From Paraburkholderia rhizosphaerae (GTDB lineage Bacteria; Pseudomonadota; Gammaproteobacteria; Burkholderiales; Burkholderiaceae): a stretch of 64,000 nucleotides of DNA. Where the stretch lies: the NCBI RefSeq assembly GCF_004366595.1, contig NZ_SORE01000003.1, positions 62,001 to 126,000 on the forward strand. Reading direction: 5' to 3'. Shown in pieces: positions 28,086-37,231 of this stretch (the stretch's first letter is position 1; every line of letters starts with the position of its first letter). Made by a program: the position numbers and the translations under genes. Under the pieces are notes generated by a model. It saw only the letters and a program-made list of their open reading frames with translations, ran no database searches and was not told where the DNA came from.

Positions 28086-28541
28086 GGAGCGACCTCTGTC
28101 AGAGACTGAGAAGGAAAAGTGCGTACCGGCTACCTGGACGACCAGGGATGATCGACGGCAACCCAGGATGAAGACGGCGCGCACTGGCGTCTTATGACGC
28201 CCCGACCGGGAAGCCCATGGATGCTGTTTGCAGCGGGAGCACCGCTCTTTCGAATCGCGCCAAACCGGGGAAAATGCCGCACCGCGCACCCTTCGGAAGG
28301 GCGGCGTAAAGATGTTTGAAAGCAACAGTGACGGATCTTAACCGGTCGGGTGAGCTGGGTCATCCGATCGTTTAGGGTGCTATTATAGATACGTTCACGA
28401 ATGCACGTAAAAGATTATCCGCGCACGGTTCGCGTGCATCCATGGAACATCAACTCCCATGAGAACGACTACACGAGACAATCCTTATCAGTCTCGCTTA
28501 AAAACCTCAGGGATATCCAGCAACACAGGTAGTCTGAAGAT
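28086..28541. other. Divergent control region of the RND operon and its repressor
   Basis: 456 bp between acrA and the tetR-type gene. An AcrR/TtgR-like operator candidate is at 28390-28409. The stretch 28360-28420 is AT-richer than the surroundings, as expected of overlapping promoters. The acrA leader would be about 300 nt long if transcription starts there. No small gene is convincing. Confidence 0.5.
28390..28409. promoter_or_regulatory. Candidate TetR/AcrR operator
   Basis: TACGTTCACGAATGCACGTA is an imperfect inverted repeat (7 of 10 arm positions pair). It resembles the acr/ttg operators, which also have TACxTxCA...TGxAxGTA arms. It lies between the divergent pump operon and the TetR gene, so one repressor could control both. 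Similarity was judged by eye. Confidence 0.5.
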
Positions 28542-29198
28542 ATGGTCCGACGAACCAAAGAAGAGGCACTGGAAACGCGAAGCCGCATTCTGGATGCAGC
28601 GGAAAAAGTGTTCTTCGAGAAAGGGGTTTCTCGCACTTCGCTTTCTGATATCGCACAAGCCGCCGGCGTCACACGCGGCGCGATTTACTGGCACTTCGAC
28701 AACAAAGGCGATCTCTTCACCGCGATGTTCGACCGCGTGCTGATGCCGCTCGACGAACTGAAAGCGGCGTCGCTCGATCCGCAGGAACTGGATCCGCTCG
28801 GCAAGCTGATCGACATTCTCACGGTCGTACTGCGCAATACCGCGGTCGATTCACGCCAGCGACGCGTGTTCGATATCCTGTTTCTGAAGTGTGAGTTCGT
28901 CGAAGAGATGGGCCCGGTGATGGCGCGCCATCAGAACGACATGCGCGAAGGACTCGCGAACATCCAGGGCGGACTGCGCAATGCGGTATCGAAGGGACAA
29001 CTACCGGCTGATCTGAATACGACGCGGGCGGCGTCGATCCTGCATTCGTTCGTGAGCGGCGCGTTGCGCGACATGTTGTTTCTGCCGTGCTCGGTCGACT
29101 ACGGCAAGTACGCGCGCGAGATGGTCGAGGCGGTGGTCGATGCGCTGCGCTTCGGCCCGTCGTTGCGCATCGGGGCAGGCGAAGAGCCGGCGGCGTAA
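28542..29198 (+). CDS. acrR: TetR-family repressor of the RND pump (AcrR/TtgR type)
   Basis: A 218 aa repressor. The N-terminus has the TetR helix-turn-helix (RILDAAEKVFFEKGVSRTSLSDIAQAAGVTRGAIYWHFDNKGDLF, about 15-59), nearly identical in pattern to AcrR, TtgR and BpeR. The C-terminal ligand pocket domain is of AcrR type. It is divergent from the pump operon and is expected to bind the intervening operator and release it on drug binding. The start MVRRTKEEALETR matches the family. Confidence 0.9.
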   Translation: MVRRTKEEALETRSRILDAAEKVFFEKGVSRTSLSDIAQAAGVTRGAIYWHFDNKGDLFTAMFDRVLMPLDELKAASLDPQELDPLGKLIDILTVVLRNTAVDSRQRRVFDILFLKCEFVEEMGPVMARHQNDMREGLANIQGGLRNAVSKGQLPADLNTTRAASILHSFVSGALRDMLFLPCSVDYGKYAREMVEAVVDALRFGPSLRIGAGEEPAA

Positions 29199-29230
29199 TG
29201 GATCCCGTTGTGCCCGTCTGATGGTCGCGT

Positions 29231-29259
29231 GATGGTCGCACGGCAGCCGTGCGACCATC
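29231..29259. terminator. 13-bp stem hairpin between convergent genes
   Basis: GATGGTCGCACGG pairs perfectly with CCGTGCGACCATC around CAG. It lies between the stop codons of the acrR-like gene (plus) and the CoxG-like gene (minus), so it could end both transcripts. No T-run is present on either side. Confidence 0.45.
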
Positions 29260-29299
29260 GCCGCCGAATGGAGCCCGAAGCGTGTCGCGCAATACGCGC

Positions 29300-30034
29300 C
29301 TAGCTGGCGCCGAACCAGCGCGCGACGTACAACAGCAGCGCGACGAAGAAAATCATCGCGGCCCACGCCCAATGCGGGACCACATGCGGCGGGTGTTCAT
29401 GATGCGCACGCGCGCCGAACGTCGAATGCATCGCGCGGCCCGTCAGCGCGCTGTCATGGTCGTGCCGCGCACGGCGCGCGACGCCGGCGAGACTGATCGG
29501 CCGCAGAAACACGTGCTGGCGTCGCGCCGGCGTACCACGCGACTGGTTCGGCCCCTGCCCGTGCTTGGCCTGCACGACCGCGCAGAACTCGGTGAAAAAA
29601 TCGTCGGCCAGCTCGTGCAGCGCATTCTCGATCTGGCGCGCCGGCAATTCGGCAAGCGGCCCGGTTGATGTGGCCCACACCGCGTAGTCGATGCGTGTGC
29701 TCGGCCGATCGCGCGGCGCCTCTTCGTCCGCGCGCAACGCGACGTCGATCTGACCACGCAGCGAACCGACCCCGCCCGCGCGTGCCTTGAAGTTCAATGT
29801 GCGATGCGGCTGGTCGGCGGCGGTGCCGTTATCGCTCGCCACATGAGCGCGCACCTCGTAATGCGCACGCAATGGCCCGAGCGGCACGGTCAGCGTCAAT
29901 GCATACTCGCCGCCCGCGAGCCGCGTAAACGACTCGCAGTTGTCGAGGCTTGCGCGCAACAACGCGAGATCCTGCATCGCGTCCCAGACTTCAGACTGTG
30001 CAAGCGGAATTCTCAACGCGTTGGTCAGTTCCAT
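29300..30034 (-). CDS. CoxG-like SRPBCC domain protein with C-terminal membrane anchor
   Basis: A 244 aa protein of the CO-dehydrogenase subunit G (CoxG) family. Residues 1-150 form a START/SRPBCC fold (LRIPLAQSEVWDAMQDLALLRASL, then the LTVPLGPLRAHYE and GQIDVAL strands). A polar linker rich in Arg and His follows, then one C-terminal helix (AWAAMIFFVALLLYVARW). I start at MELTNALRIP, preceded by GGGAGG. CoxG proteins tether molybdenum hydroxylases to the membrane, but no cox genes are nearby, so its partner is unknown. Confidence 0.7.
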   Translation of the reverse strand: MELTNALRIPLAQSEVWDAMQDLALLRASLDNCESFTRLAGGEYALTLTVPLGPLRAHYEVRAHVASDNGTAADQPHRTLNFKARAGGVGSLRGQIDVALRADEEAPRDRPSTRIDYAVWATSTGPLAELPARQIENALHELADDFFTEFCAVVQAKHGQGPNQSRGTPARRQHVFLRPISLAGVARRARHDHDSALTGRAMHSTFGARAHHEHPPHVVPHWAWAAMIFFVALLLYVARWFGAS

Positions 30035-30066
30035 GGCCGCCTCCCGATGTGCTCGCAACCGCGGGA

Positions 30067-30519
30067 TCAGGAAGTCTGATCGATGCGGTCGACGCGCGAC
30101 GCGTAAAACGCCAGATATCCCTTGATTTGCACGGCTCCGTCGATCGGGGCCTCATAACTCCATGCGGCGTTTTCGACGATTCCGTCCTCAGTGCGCAGAT
30201 GAAAATACGATGCATCACCTTTGTGCGGACATCGGGACGAGTGGGTCGAACGTTCGAGGCGCGCCATGTTGACGTCGGCGCGCGGGAAATAGAAGACGTC
30301 GGGCAAGCCGGTTTCGGCGAGCGTCAGCGCGGACTGGGTGTCGGCCACGGTGACGCCTTGATGGATGACGCGCACGCGGTGCTGATTACGCGAAATGCTG
30401 ACATGAGGTGTGGCCTGCCGGCCATCCGCCGCGTCCGCGCGGGCCGCATCATGGCGCGCGGCGCTTGGCTCGTGCGAGGCACCGCGGCTCCCGCCGCCGT
30501 CAGTCGGAACACCGCTCAT
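30067..30519 (-). CDS. DUF427 domain protein
   Basis: A 150 aa protein. The N-terminal ~45 residues are low-complexity and polar. The rest is a DUF427 domain: VRVIHQGVTVADTQSALTLAE near 49, the conserved SSRCPHKGDASYFHL near 98-112, and AAWSYEAPIDGAVQIKGYLAFY. I start at ATG 30517-30519 with GGAGCAGGTGAG before it; the frame is open to 30579. It lies 32 bp upstream of the CoxG-like gene on the same strand and probably shares its transcript. The biochemical function is unknown. Confidence 0.75.
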   Translation of the reverse strand: MSGVPTDGGGSRGASHEPSAARHDAARADAADGRQATPHVSISRNQHRVRVIHQGVTVADTQSALTLAETGLPDVFYFPRADVNMARLERSTHSSRCPHKGDASYFHLRTEDGIVENAAWSYEAPIDGAVQIKGYLAFYASRVDRIDQTS

Positions 30520-30611
30520 CTCACCTGCTCCGGAACGAATCTGATGTTGCGCGGACCAGCGCTTGTGCAGTTGCAGCAAGGCCGCTGACCTTTCAAACGT
30601 GCTTGCAAAGA

Positions 30612-30644
30612 CAAAAAAGCCACGGACCGGAAGTCCGTGGCTTC
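30612..30644 (-). terminator. Rho-independent terminator
   Basis: GCCACGGAC and GTCCGTGGC pair around CGGAA. On the minus strand the stem is followed by TTTTTTGT. It serves the secreted-protein gene that ends at 30747. Confidence 0.85.
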
Positions 30645-30746
30645 ATTATCGATCAAACCGTCGTGAAGTGCGCGCGTTCCCGCACGCTTGCAACAACCTG
30701 ACCGGGTGTCGCGCGCCGTTCGCCTCACACGCAGGTTGCCGGCGCG

Positions 30747-31247
30747 TTACGTCTGCCAGGAGAACGCCGCCTTCGTCGTGCCGTTAGCCGGCACGGTGAC
30801 GGTCCTCGTCTGTGCGTGGTCTTTATACGACGCCTGCACGGTGTAGCGGCCCGGCGGCAATTTAACGAGCATATATGGGCCGCGCGATGTGGTATCGAGT
30901 ACGTCGCCGCCATGCGCGTCCGAGATCTTCACATGGACGTCAGCGAGATATTCGGAACTGGGCCCGGTGAAGCGCAGCGATAGCGGCCAGTCATGTTCCG
31001 CGGCGCGCAGCGCATGCGATTCGTCAAGGCCTACTCCGCCCGACGTGAATGAGACCGCGCCTTGCTGTTGAATTTGCGGCAGACCTCCGCCATTCACATT
31101 GCCCGCGCTGGTATTGTCATTGGTTGTGCCGCCGGTGACGGCGTTTGCGTTCTGCGCGAAGGCGCCTGAAGCAAGACCGGCTGAAAGGGCCGTGGCAGCA
31201 ACAACTGCAGCCAGACGGCGTGAAAAGTGGCGCTGAAATTTCTCCAT
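30747..31247 (-). CDS. Secreted protein with carboxypeptidase-regulatory-like domain
   Basis: A 166 aa exported protein. It has a Sec signal peptide (basic start, hydrophobic core AAVVAATALSAGLASGAFA, cleavage near residue 32), then an Asn/Gly/Thr-rich segment. A C-terminal beta-sandwich resembles CarboxypepD_reg domains (VHVKISDAHGGDV, then LVKLPPGRYTVQASYKD). I start at MEKFQRHFSRRL, preceded by AGGAG; the frame extends to 31376 without support. It has its own terminator. The function is unknown; such domains often occur in periplasmic proteins that respond to envelope conditions. Confidence 0.7.
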   Translation of the reverse strand: MEKFQRHFSRRLAAVVAATALSAGLASGAFAQNANAVTGGTTNDNTSAGNVNGGGLPQIQQQGAVSFTSGGVGLDESHALRAAEHDWPLSLRFTGPSSEYLADVHVKISDAHGGDVLDTTSRGPYMLVKLPPGRYTVQASYKDHAQTRTVTVPANGTTKAAFSWQT

Positions 31248-31405
31248 TTGGTTAGCTCCTTTTTCGGGGAACCCCCGAACCATGGACATCCAACCGGAGC
31301 AGCAAGCGGCGTACCCGACAGCCGCGCCTCCTGCATGGCTGACCGGCAGGCTGCGGCGCGCGGCGGGTCGCCGCACGCGTGCCGCCGGTCAGGCCTTTCG
31401 TACGA

Positions 31406-32935
31406 TCAGCCGAGGTCGACCGGTACGAAGATCTGCGCGTTGTCGCGCTCGATCAGCAGCGCGATGCTGTCACCCGCTTGCGACACGGCCTGCTTCAGCT
31501 GGTCGACGCTCGACACCGGGCGGCCGTTCACCGCGAGGATCACGTCGCCGGCCTGGATGCCCGCGCTCGCCGCCGCGCCGCCCGCCTGTTGCACGAGCAG
31601 ACCGTGCGACACCGACGCGCTGTCTTTTTCCTGCGGCGTCAGCGGCCGCACCGCGACGCCCAGGCGCCCTTGCACCTGCGGCTTCGACTCGTCGTTGGAC
31701 GCAACCTTCGTGTCCGACAGCGCGCCGATCGTCACCTTGATGTCCTTCGACGCCTTGTCGCGCCAGACGGTCACGTTGGCGGTGGTGCCAGGCTTCAGCC
31801 CGGCGATCATCGACGGCAGATCCGACGACTCGGTGATCGGCGTACCGTCCACCGCGGTGATCACATCGCCCGGTTCCAGACCCGCCTTCGCTGCAGGGCC
31901 ACTCTTGTCGACCGAACTGATCAGCGCGCCTTGCGGCTGCTTCATGCCGAACGAGTCGGCAAGCGTCTGGTTCAAGCCCTGCACCGCGACGCCCAGGCGT
32001 CCGCGGCTCACGTGGCCGGTCTTCACCAGGTCGTCCTTGACCTTCATCGCCTCATTGATCGGGATCGCGAACGAAAGGCCCTGGAAACCGCCGGTCTGCG
32101 AGTAGATCATCGAGTTGATGCCGATCACCTCGCCCTCGAGGTTGAACAGCGGGCCACCCGAGTTACCCGGGTTCACCGGCACGTCAGTCTGGATGAACGG
32201 CGTGTAGTTCTCGTTCGGCAGCGAGCGCGATTTCGCGCTGATGATGCCCGACGTCACCGTGTTGTCGAAACCGTACGGCGAGCCGATCGCAACGACCCAC
32301 TGGCCGACCTTGCTTTGACGCGGGTCGCCGATCTTCACGGTCGGCAGATCCTTCGCATCGATCTTCAGCACCGCGACATCCGACTGCTTGTCCGCGCCGA
32401 CGACCTTCGCGTGATACTCGCGCTTGTCAGTCAGTTTCACGGTAACCACGTTTGCGCCGTCGACGACGTGCGCGTTCGTCAGGATGTACCCGTCGCTGCT
32501 GATGATGAAGCCCGAGCCGAGGCTCGCGCTCGGCGTGTCGGGCGCTTCGCCTCCGCCGTCGTCACCGCCCTGACCGCCCTGCATGCCCGGCACATTGCCG
32601 AAGAAGTGGCGATAGAACTGGTAGAACGGATCGCTCGGATCGATCGGCAGTTGCTGGTTGCCGCCGTTGCCGCCACCGCCGCGCAATGCCGTGTGCTTCA
32701 CGACATGCTTCGCGCTGATGTTGACCACCGCAGGCCCGTACGTCTGGACGAGACCGGAGAAATCAGGAATGCCGGTTTTCGCAGCCGCTTCCGCCGGCAT
32801 CAGCGCAGTAGCGGCCTGCGCCTGCTGGATCACTTCCGGCGTGTGCACGTTGTGGCGCCCGGCCACATAACCGGCGGAAACCGCAACCGCGACAGCCACA
32901 GCAATCGCACTGCGGGACAGAGTTTTTGCGTTCAT
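31406..32935 (-). CDS. mucD: Periplasmic serine protease, HtrA/DegP/MucD family
   Basis: A 509 aa envelope quality-control protease. An N-terminal hydrophobic export segment (residues 8-24) is followed by a Gly/Gln-rich linker (85-130). The trypsin-like domain has the triad H156 (TNAHVVDG), D186 (SDVAVLKI) and S259 (NPGNSGGPLF). Two PDZ domains complete it (about 300-390 and 410-505, the second with GIQAGDVILAVNGRPV). Length is typical of DegP. A two-component system gene pair lies directly upstream on the same strand, with only about 110 bp between. Confidence 0.92.
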   Translation of the reverse strand: MNAKTLSRSAIAVAVAVAVSAGYVAGRHNVHTPEVIQQAQAATALMPAEAAAKTGIPDFSGLVQTYGPAVVNISAKHVVKHTALRGGGGNGGNQQLPIDPSDPFYQFYRHFFGNVPGMQGGQGGDDGGGEAPDTPSASLGSGFIISSDGYILTNAHVVDGANVVTVKLTDKREYHAKVVGADKQSDVAVLKIDAKDLPTVKIGDPRQSKVGQWVVAIGSPYGFDNTVTSGIISAKSRSLPNENYTPFIQTDVPVNPGNSGGPLFNLEGEVIGINSMIYSQTGGFQGLSFAIPINEAMKVKDDLVKTGHVSRGRLGVAVQGLNQTLADSFGMKQPQGALISSVDKSGPAAKAGLEPGDVITAVDGTPITESSDLPSMIAGLKPGTTANVTVWRDKASKDIKVTIGALSDTKVASNDESKPQVQGRLGVAVRPLTPQEKDSASVSHGLLVQQAGGAAASAGIQAGDVILAVNGRPVSSVDQLKQAVSQAGDSIALLIERDNAQIFVPVDLG

Positions 32936-33047
32936 CGTTGTACTCCAGACAGGGAGAGTGGTTCTCGATGTGTCGCAGAGTACGCGGGGTCACTTAAAAC
33001 AATCTTAAACAGACTCTTACGGAAAACGGCGATAAAAACCGGGGTTT

Positions 33048-34349
33048 TCAGAACGTCACGGTCACCAGCAGCCCGCCTGCCCGAGCCTCGCCGAGCGTGA
33101 CGGTCGCATCGTGCTGAAGCGCGATGCGCCGCACAATCGCGAGGCCGAGGCCGCTGCCGGCGACATCGGTACGCACGCGATTCGCGCCAGCGCCGACACG
33201 GTAGAAACGATCGAACACGCGCTCGCGCTCTTCAGGCGGAATACCGGGGCCGCTATCCGCGATCTGGACGACCGGATGGCCGTCTGTCACGTGCAGGCAC
33301 ACGTCGACGCGGCCGCCACCCGGTGTGTATTTGGTTGCGTTGTCGATCAGATTATTGAAAAGCACGCGCAGCGCTTCCGCGTCGCCGCGCACGAACGCCG
33401 GTTCGCTCGCCTCGATACCGAGATCGACGCCGCGCCGTTCCGCGAGCGGCGCATAAGCCGCGACGCAGTCGTGCAGCAGCGTATCGAGATCGATCTGCTG
33501 CGCGGCCTCCCGGCCGTCCGGTTCCGCGCGCGCGAGCGCGAGCAACTGTTCGGCAAGACGCGTCGCGCGCGTGACGCCGGCTTGCAAGTCCGTGAGCGCT
33601 TCGCTGCGGGCCGCATCGTCGTGAGCGCGCGCGACGAGTTGCGCCTGAATCTGCACTGCAGCGAGCGGCGTGCGCAGTTCGTGCGCCGCATCGGCGACGA
33701 ACGCCTTCTGCGTATCGAGCGCGATCGCCAGCCTCTCGAGCAGCGCGTTCAGCGCGTGCACGAGCGGCCGCACTTCAAGCGGTAAACGCGAGTCGGGCAA
33801 CGGGTCCAGCGCTTCAGGGTGGCGTGTGTCGAGCGCGCCCGTCACGCGGCGCAACGGCGCAAGCCCGCGGCCGACCACGCCCCAGACCGCGACGCCAAGC
33901 AGCGGCAGCAGCACGATAAGCGGCCATAGCGTACGCAGTGCGACGTTCGCCGCGAGCCGGTTGCGCACCGACAGCGGCTGCGCAAGCTGCACGACATTGT
34001 CGCCGACGATCGCGCCATACACGCGCCAGTCGCCCCGCTCAGTGCGTTCGGTCGAGAAGCCGAGTTCCGCACGTGGCGCGAGCGGTGCACGCGGATGCGA
34101 GTAGTACATCAGCACGCCGTTGCGATTCCAGATTTGCAGCACGATCCCTTCGTCGCCGGTATCGCGGGAGCTGAGGATTTGCGAGAACGGTTCGGCCGGC
34201 AGTGCGGCCGCGATTTCCTGCAACTGATAGTCGAACAGTTCATTGGCCTCAGCGAGCGCCTGCCGGTAAATCAGCCAGCCCGCGATACCGACCCCGAGCA
34301 ACACGATGGCAAGCAGCCAGAACAGCAATTGACGGCGAATCGAACGCAT
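33048..34349 (-). CDS. Sensor histidine kinase (QseC/TctE-like)
   Basis: A 433 aa inner-membrane kinase. TM1 is about 8-26, a periplasmic sensor spans about 30-140, and TM2 is about 141-160, with a HAMP-like linker. The phospho-accepting H223 is in FVADAAHELRTPLAAVQ. The ATPase domain has the N box NNLIDNATKYTPGG and the G boxes DSGPGIPPEERERVF and GSGLGLAIVRRI. I start at ATG 34347-34349, just after the regulator stop; a TTG at 34370 is an alternative. It partners the adjacent response regulator. The signal is unknown. Confidence 0.9.
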   Translation of the reverse strand: MRSIRRQLLFWLLAIVLLGVGIAGWLIYRQALAEANELFDYQLQEIAAALPAEPFSQILSSRDTGDEGIVLQIWNRNGVLMYYSHPRAPLAPRAELGFSTERTERGDWRVYGAIVGDNVVQLAQPLSVRNRLAANVALRTLWPLIVLLPLLGVAVWGVVGRGLAPLRRVTGALDTRHPEALDPLPDSRLPLEVRPLVHALNALLERLAIALDTQKAFVADAAHELRTPLAAVQIQAQLVARAHDDAARSEALTDLQAGVTRATRLAEQLLALARAEPDGREAAQQIDLDTLLHDCVAAYAPLAERRGVDLGIEASEPAFVRGDAEALRVLFNNLIDNATKYTPGGGRVDVCLHVTDGHPVVQIADSGPGIPPEERERVFDRFYRVGAGANRVRTDVAGSGLGLAIVRRIALQHDATVTLGEARAGGLLVTVTF

Positions 34350-34353
34350 CGTG

Positions 34354-35016
34354 TCAGGCTTCCTTCGCAATCATGTAGCCGAGGCCACGCACGTTGCGAA
34401 TCAGGTCCGAACCGAGCTTCTTGCGTAGCGCGTGGATGTACACCTCGACGGTGTTGCTGCCGATTTCCTCGCCCCAACCGTACATCTTCTCCTCGAGCTG
34501 ACTTTTCGACAGCACCGCGCCGGGCCGCGCGAGCAGCGCGGCGAGCAGCGCGAATTCGCGCGCCGAGAGTGCGACCGGCGCGCCGTCGAGCGTGACCTGA
34601 TGCGACGCCGGGTCGAGCGTCAGCGTCCCATGACGGATGGTCGAATCGCTGCGGCCGGACTGGCGCCGGATCAGCGCACGCATCCGCGCACCCAGTTCGT
34701 CGAGATCGAACGGCTTCACGAGATAGTCGTCGGCGCCCGCGTCGAGGCCCTTCACGCGATCGGCCACCGCGTCGCGTGCGGTGACGATCAGCACCGGCAC
34801 CGATAGACCGCGCTTGCGCAATGTCTGCAACACGTCGAGGCCATCGCGCTTAGGCAAGCCAAGGTCGAGCAGCAATAGATCGTAGGGTTCGCCGCACGCG
34901 GCGCTCAGCGCCGATTCGCCGTCCTGCACCCAATCGACCGCGAAGCCTTCGCCGCGCAACGCCTTGCGCACGCCTTCGGCGATCATCCGGTCATCTTCGA
35001 CGAGCAGTATTCGCAT
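34354..35016 (-). CDS. OmpR-family response regulator (QseB/TctD-like)
   Basis: A 220 aa transcription factor. The receiver domain has the acidic pocket EDD (7-9), the phosphorylation site D51 (LLLLDLGLPKRDG) and the Lys in YLVKPFDLDEL. A C-terminal winged helix of the Trans_reg_C type follows (LSAREFALLAALLARPGAVL, then SNTVEVYIHALRKKLG). It is the first gene of the two-component pair, with the kinase start a few bases past its stop. An htrA-type protease gene downstream suggests, but does not prove, an envelope-related regulon. Confidence 0.92.
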   Translation of the reverse strand: MRILLVEDDRMIAEGVRKALRGEGFAVDWVQDGESALSAACGEPYDLLLLDLGLPKRDGLDVLQTLRKRGLSVPVLIVTARDAVADRVKGLDAGADDYLVKPFDLDELGARMRALIRRQSGRSDSTIRHGTLTLDPASHQVTLDGAPVALSAREFALLAALLARPGAVLSKSQLEEKMYGWGEEIGSNTVEVYIHALRKKLGSDLIRNVRGLGYMIAKEA

Positions 35017-35497
35017 GGTGTTCGTGAGCTGGAATCAATGCCTGCATTCTAGCGCCCGCTTCCGCATGCCCGCCCGCATCGCCTTGCCATTGGCTTTCGC
35101 GCTGGCTTTCGCATTGCGTTTTTCACGCAGCGGCGCGGCATGTCTCTACAATGAGCGCTTTTGCGCCAGTCGCGCCGACCGGACACATCCGGTGCCGCCG
35201 CTTGCGGTCGCAAGCGGTTTTGCGCTGTTTGCGCGACGCCGCGCGCGTCGGCCACACTACGGCTCTGGATGTTCGGCCGCGCGTCGCAACGGGGTTCACG
35301 GTTCTGTCTTCATTTGCGCGTCCGAATGGCCGTGTGTCCGGGCGCTTGCGCGGACCTGGGCGCGCAGTTGCGTTTGCGCTTCATTCCCGCACTTCACGCT
35401 TGCGCTGTGAAGATCAGCTGCAGACAATCCACCGCGTGGGCGTTGCCCACCGCTGCAAGAACTGAATTCGAAAGCTTTTCCGACGACCGATCCGTAC
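35017..35497. other. Divergent region between the response regulator and dacB
   Basis: 481 bp with no convincing gene. Near 35085-35120 a short imperfect repeat (GGCTTTCGC / TTGCGTTTTTC-like units) is seen. Open frames here are compositionally biased and start without ribosome-binding sites. The dacB promoter must lie in this stretch. Confidence 0.4.
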
Positions 35498-37231
35498 ATG
35501 ACGCCCGCTTCACCCTCCGCCCTCCCACGTTTGTGTTTGCGCCAACTGTCCGCTCGCGCTTTTCCGTACGCACGATTTTTTTTGCGTGGCGAGGCTGGCA
35601 CCGGTTCTGTTGTCCCGGACTCCACGTCGGCCACCGCGTCGTCGAGCGCCGTTCCGGCGAATGTCGGCAGGCGCGCGCATCATGCCGCGCGCGTCGCCGC
35701 GGTGCTGTGCGCATCGGCAGCACTGGTCTGTGCAGCGCCTGCTCAAGCGCGCAAGAAAACCCAGCACCCGTCGGTCAACGTAACCACCGTGTTGCCGGCC
35801 GCCGTGATGGCCGGCTTGCAGCGCGCACATGTGCCGCTGTCGTCGGTGAGCGTGGTCGTCGAGAAGGTCGGCGACCCCACGCCGGTCCTCGCGCTGAACG
35901 CCGGCAAGCCGATGTTGCCCGCGTCGACGATGAAGCTCGTCACCACCTACGCGGGCCTGTCGATGCTCGGCGCGGACTATCGCTGGCGCACGACCGCGTA
36001 CGCGGACGGCAACGTCGACGCAAACGGCGTGCTGCACGGCAATCTGTACGTGCAGGGCACTGGCGACCCGAAACTCGTGCCAGAGGAACTGATCGACCTC
36101 GTGCAGAAGATTCACAACGCGGGCATCGTCGGCATCGATGGCGCGCTGGTGCTCGACAAGCGTTTCTTCGATCCGTCGACGCGCGACCTGCCCGCGTTCG
36201 ACGACGATACCGAGGCACCGTATAACGTCGGCCCCGACCCGTTGCTGTATGCATTCAAGTCGCTGTCGTTCACGCTGACGCCGTCGCCCGATGGCACGGT
36301 TGCGATCGACGTGCTACCCGCGCTCGCGCAACTGCAGATCGACAACCATCTGCACGCGACCGGCGGCCCATGCCGCGGCCAGTTGAGCGCGCTCACGCCG
36401 GTCGTGACGCCCGACCCGGGCGGCATCGTGACCGCATCATTCGACGGCAACTACCCGCTGCGCTGCGGCGACCGCACGATCAATGTCGCGACCCTCGACC
36501 ATTCGGCATTCTTCGCGGGCGGCTTCCTCGCGTTATGGAAGCAGACCGGCGGCACGTTCAGCGGCACGACGCGTGAAGGCGCGGTGCCGGTTGGCGCACG
36601 CCTTGTCGCAACGCATCAGGGGCCACCGCTTTCCGACATCGTTCACGACATCAATAAATTCAGCAACAACACGATGGCGCGCAACCTGTTCCTGACGATA
36701 GGCGCGGTCGAGAGCAAACCGCCGGCGACGCCCGCGAAATCCGCGCGCGCGATCGGGTCGTTCCTGAAGAACAGCGCGCTATCGACCGAGTATCTGACGC
36801 TCGAGAACGGCTCGGGCCTGTCGCGCAACGAACAGATCACCGCGTTATCGCTTGCCGGGTTGTTGCAGTCGGCCAATGCGAGTCCGGTCGCGCAAGTGTT
36901 CGTCGATTCGCTGCCGATCGTCGGCGTCGACGGCACGATGCGTAACCGTCTGACGCGCGAGCCGGTGAACGGCAATGCGCATATCAAGACCGGCACGCTG
37001 CGCGATGTGCGCGCGATCGCGGGCTACGTCGCTTCGGCGGATGGCTTCAGCTATGTGGTCGTCAGCCTGATCAACGACCCGCACGCGCAGGCCGCGCGCG
37101 CGGCGCACGACAGTCTGCTCGAGTGGGTCTATCAGGGACCGCAGGCCGCGCTCACCGAATCGCTCGCCGAACCCGCTGCCGAGCCCCGCAGCAAGCTAAG
37201 GAAAAACCCGAATCGGCGCGGTGCGCATTGA
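35498..37231 (+). CDS. dacB: D-alanyl-D-alanine carboxypeptidase/endopeptidase (PBP4, DacB family, S13)
   Basis: Periplasmic peptidoglycan hydrolase of family S13. The 577 aa reading has the three active-site motifs: SxxK as ASTMKL with S143 and K146, SNN as FSNNTMAR near 387, and KTG as HIKTGTL near 493. An export signal (HHAARVAAVLCASAALVCAAPAQA, about 61-84) sits far from the annotated start. The first ~55 residues have no ribosome-binding site and look non-coding, but no clear later ATG or GTG exists before the signal, so the true start is uncertain. It acts on cell-wall cross-links. Confidence 0.85.
   Translation: MTPASPSALPRLCLRQLSARAFPYARFFLRGEAGTGSVVPDSTSATASSSAVPANVGRRAHHAARVAAVLCASAALVCAAPAQARKKTQHPSVNVTTVLPAAVMAGLQRAHVPLSSVSVVVEKVGDPTPVLALNAGKPMLPASTMKLVTTYAGLSMLGADYRWRTTAYADGNVDANGVLHGNLYVQGTGDPKLVPEELIDLVQKIHNAGIVGIDGALVLDKRFFDPSTRDLPAFDDDTEAPYNVGPDPLLYAFKSLSFTLTPSPDGTVAIDVLPALAQLQIDNHLHATGGPCRGQLSALTPVVTPDPGGIVTASFDGNYPLRCGDRTINVATLDHSAFFAGGFLALWKQTGGTFSGTTREGAVPVGARLVATHQGPPLSDIVHDINKFSNNTMARNLFLTIGAVESKPPATPAKSARAIGSFLKNSALSTEYLTLENGSGLSRNEQITALSLAGLLQSANASPVAQVFVDSLPIVGVDGTMRNRLTREPVNGNAHIKTGTLRDVRAIAGYVASADGFSYVVVSLINDPHAQAARAAHDSLLEWVYQGPQAALTESLAEPAAEPRSKLRKNPNRRGAH

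Noticed and set aside
35041..35497. Open frames in the gap before dacB that might be small genes
   Set aside because: No ribosome-binding sites, no domain or membrane features, strong composition bias, and several frames open at once as in random GC-rich DNA.
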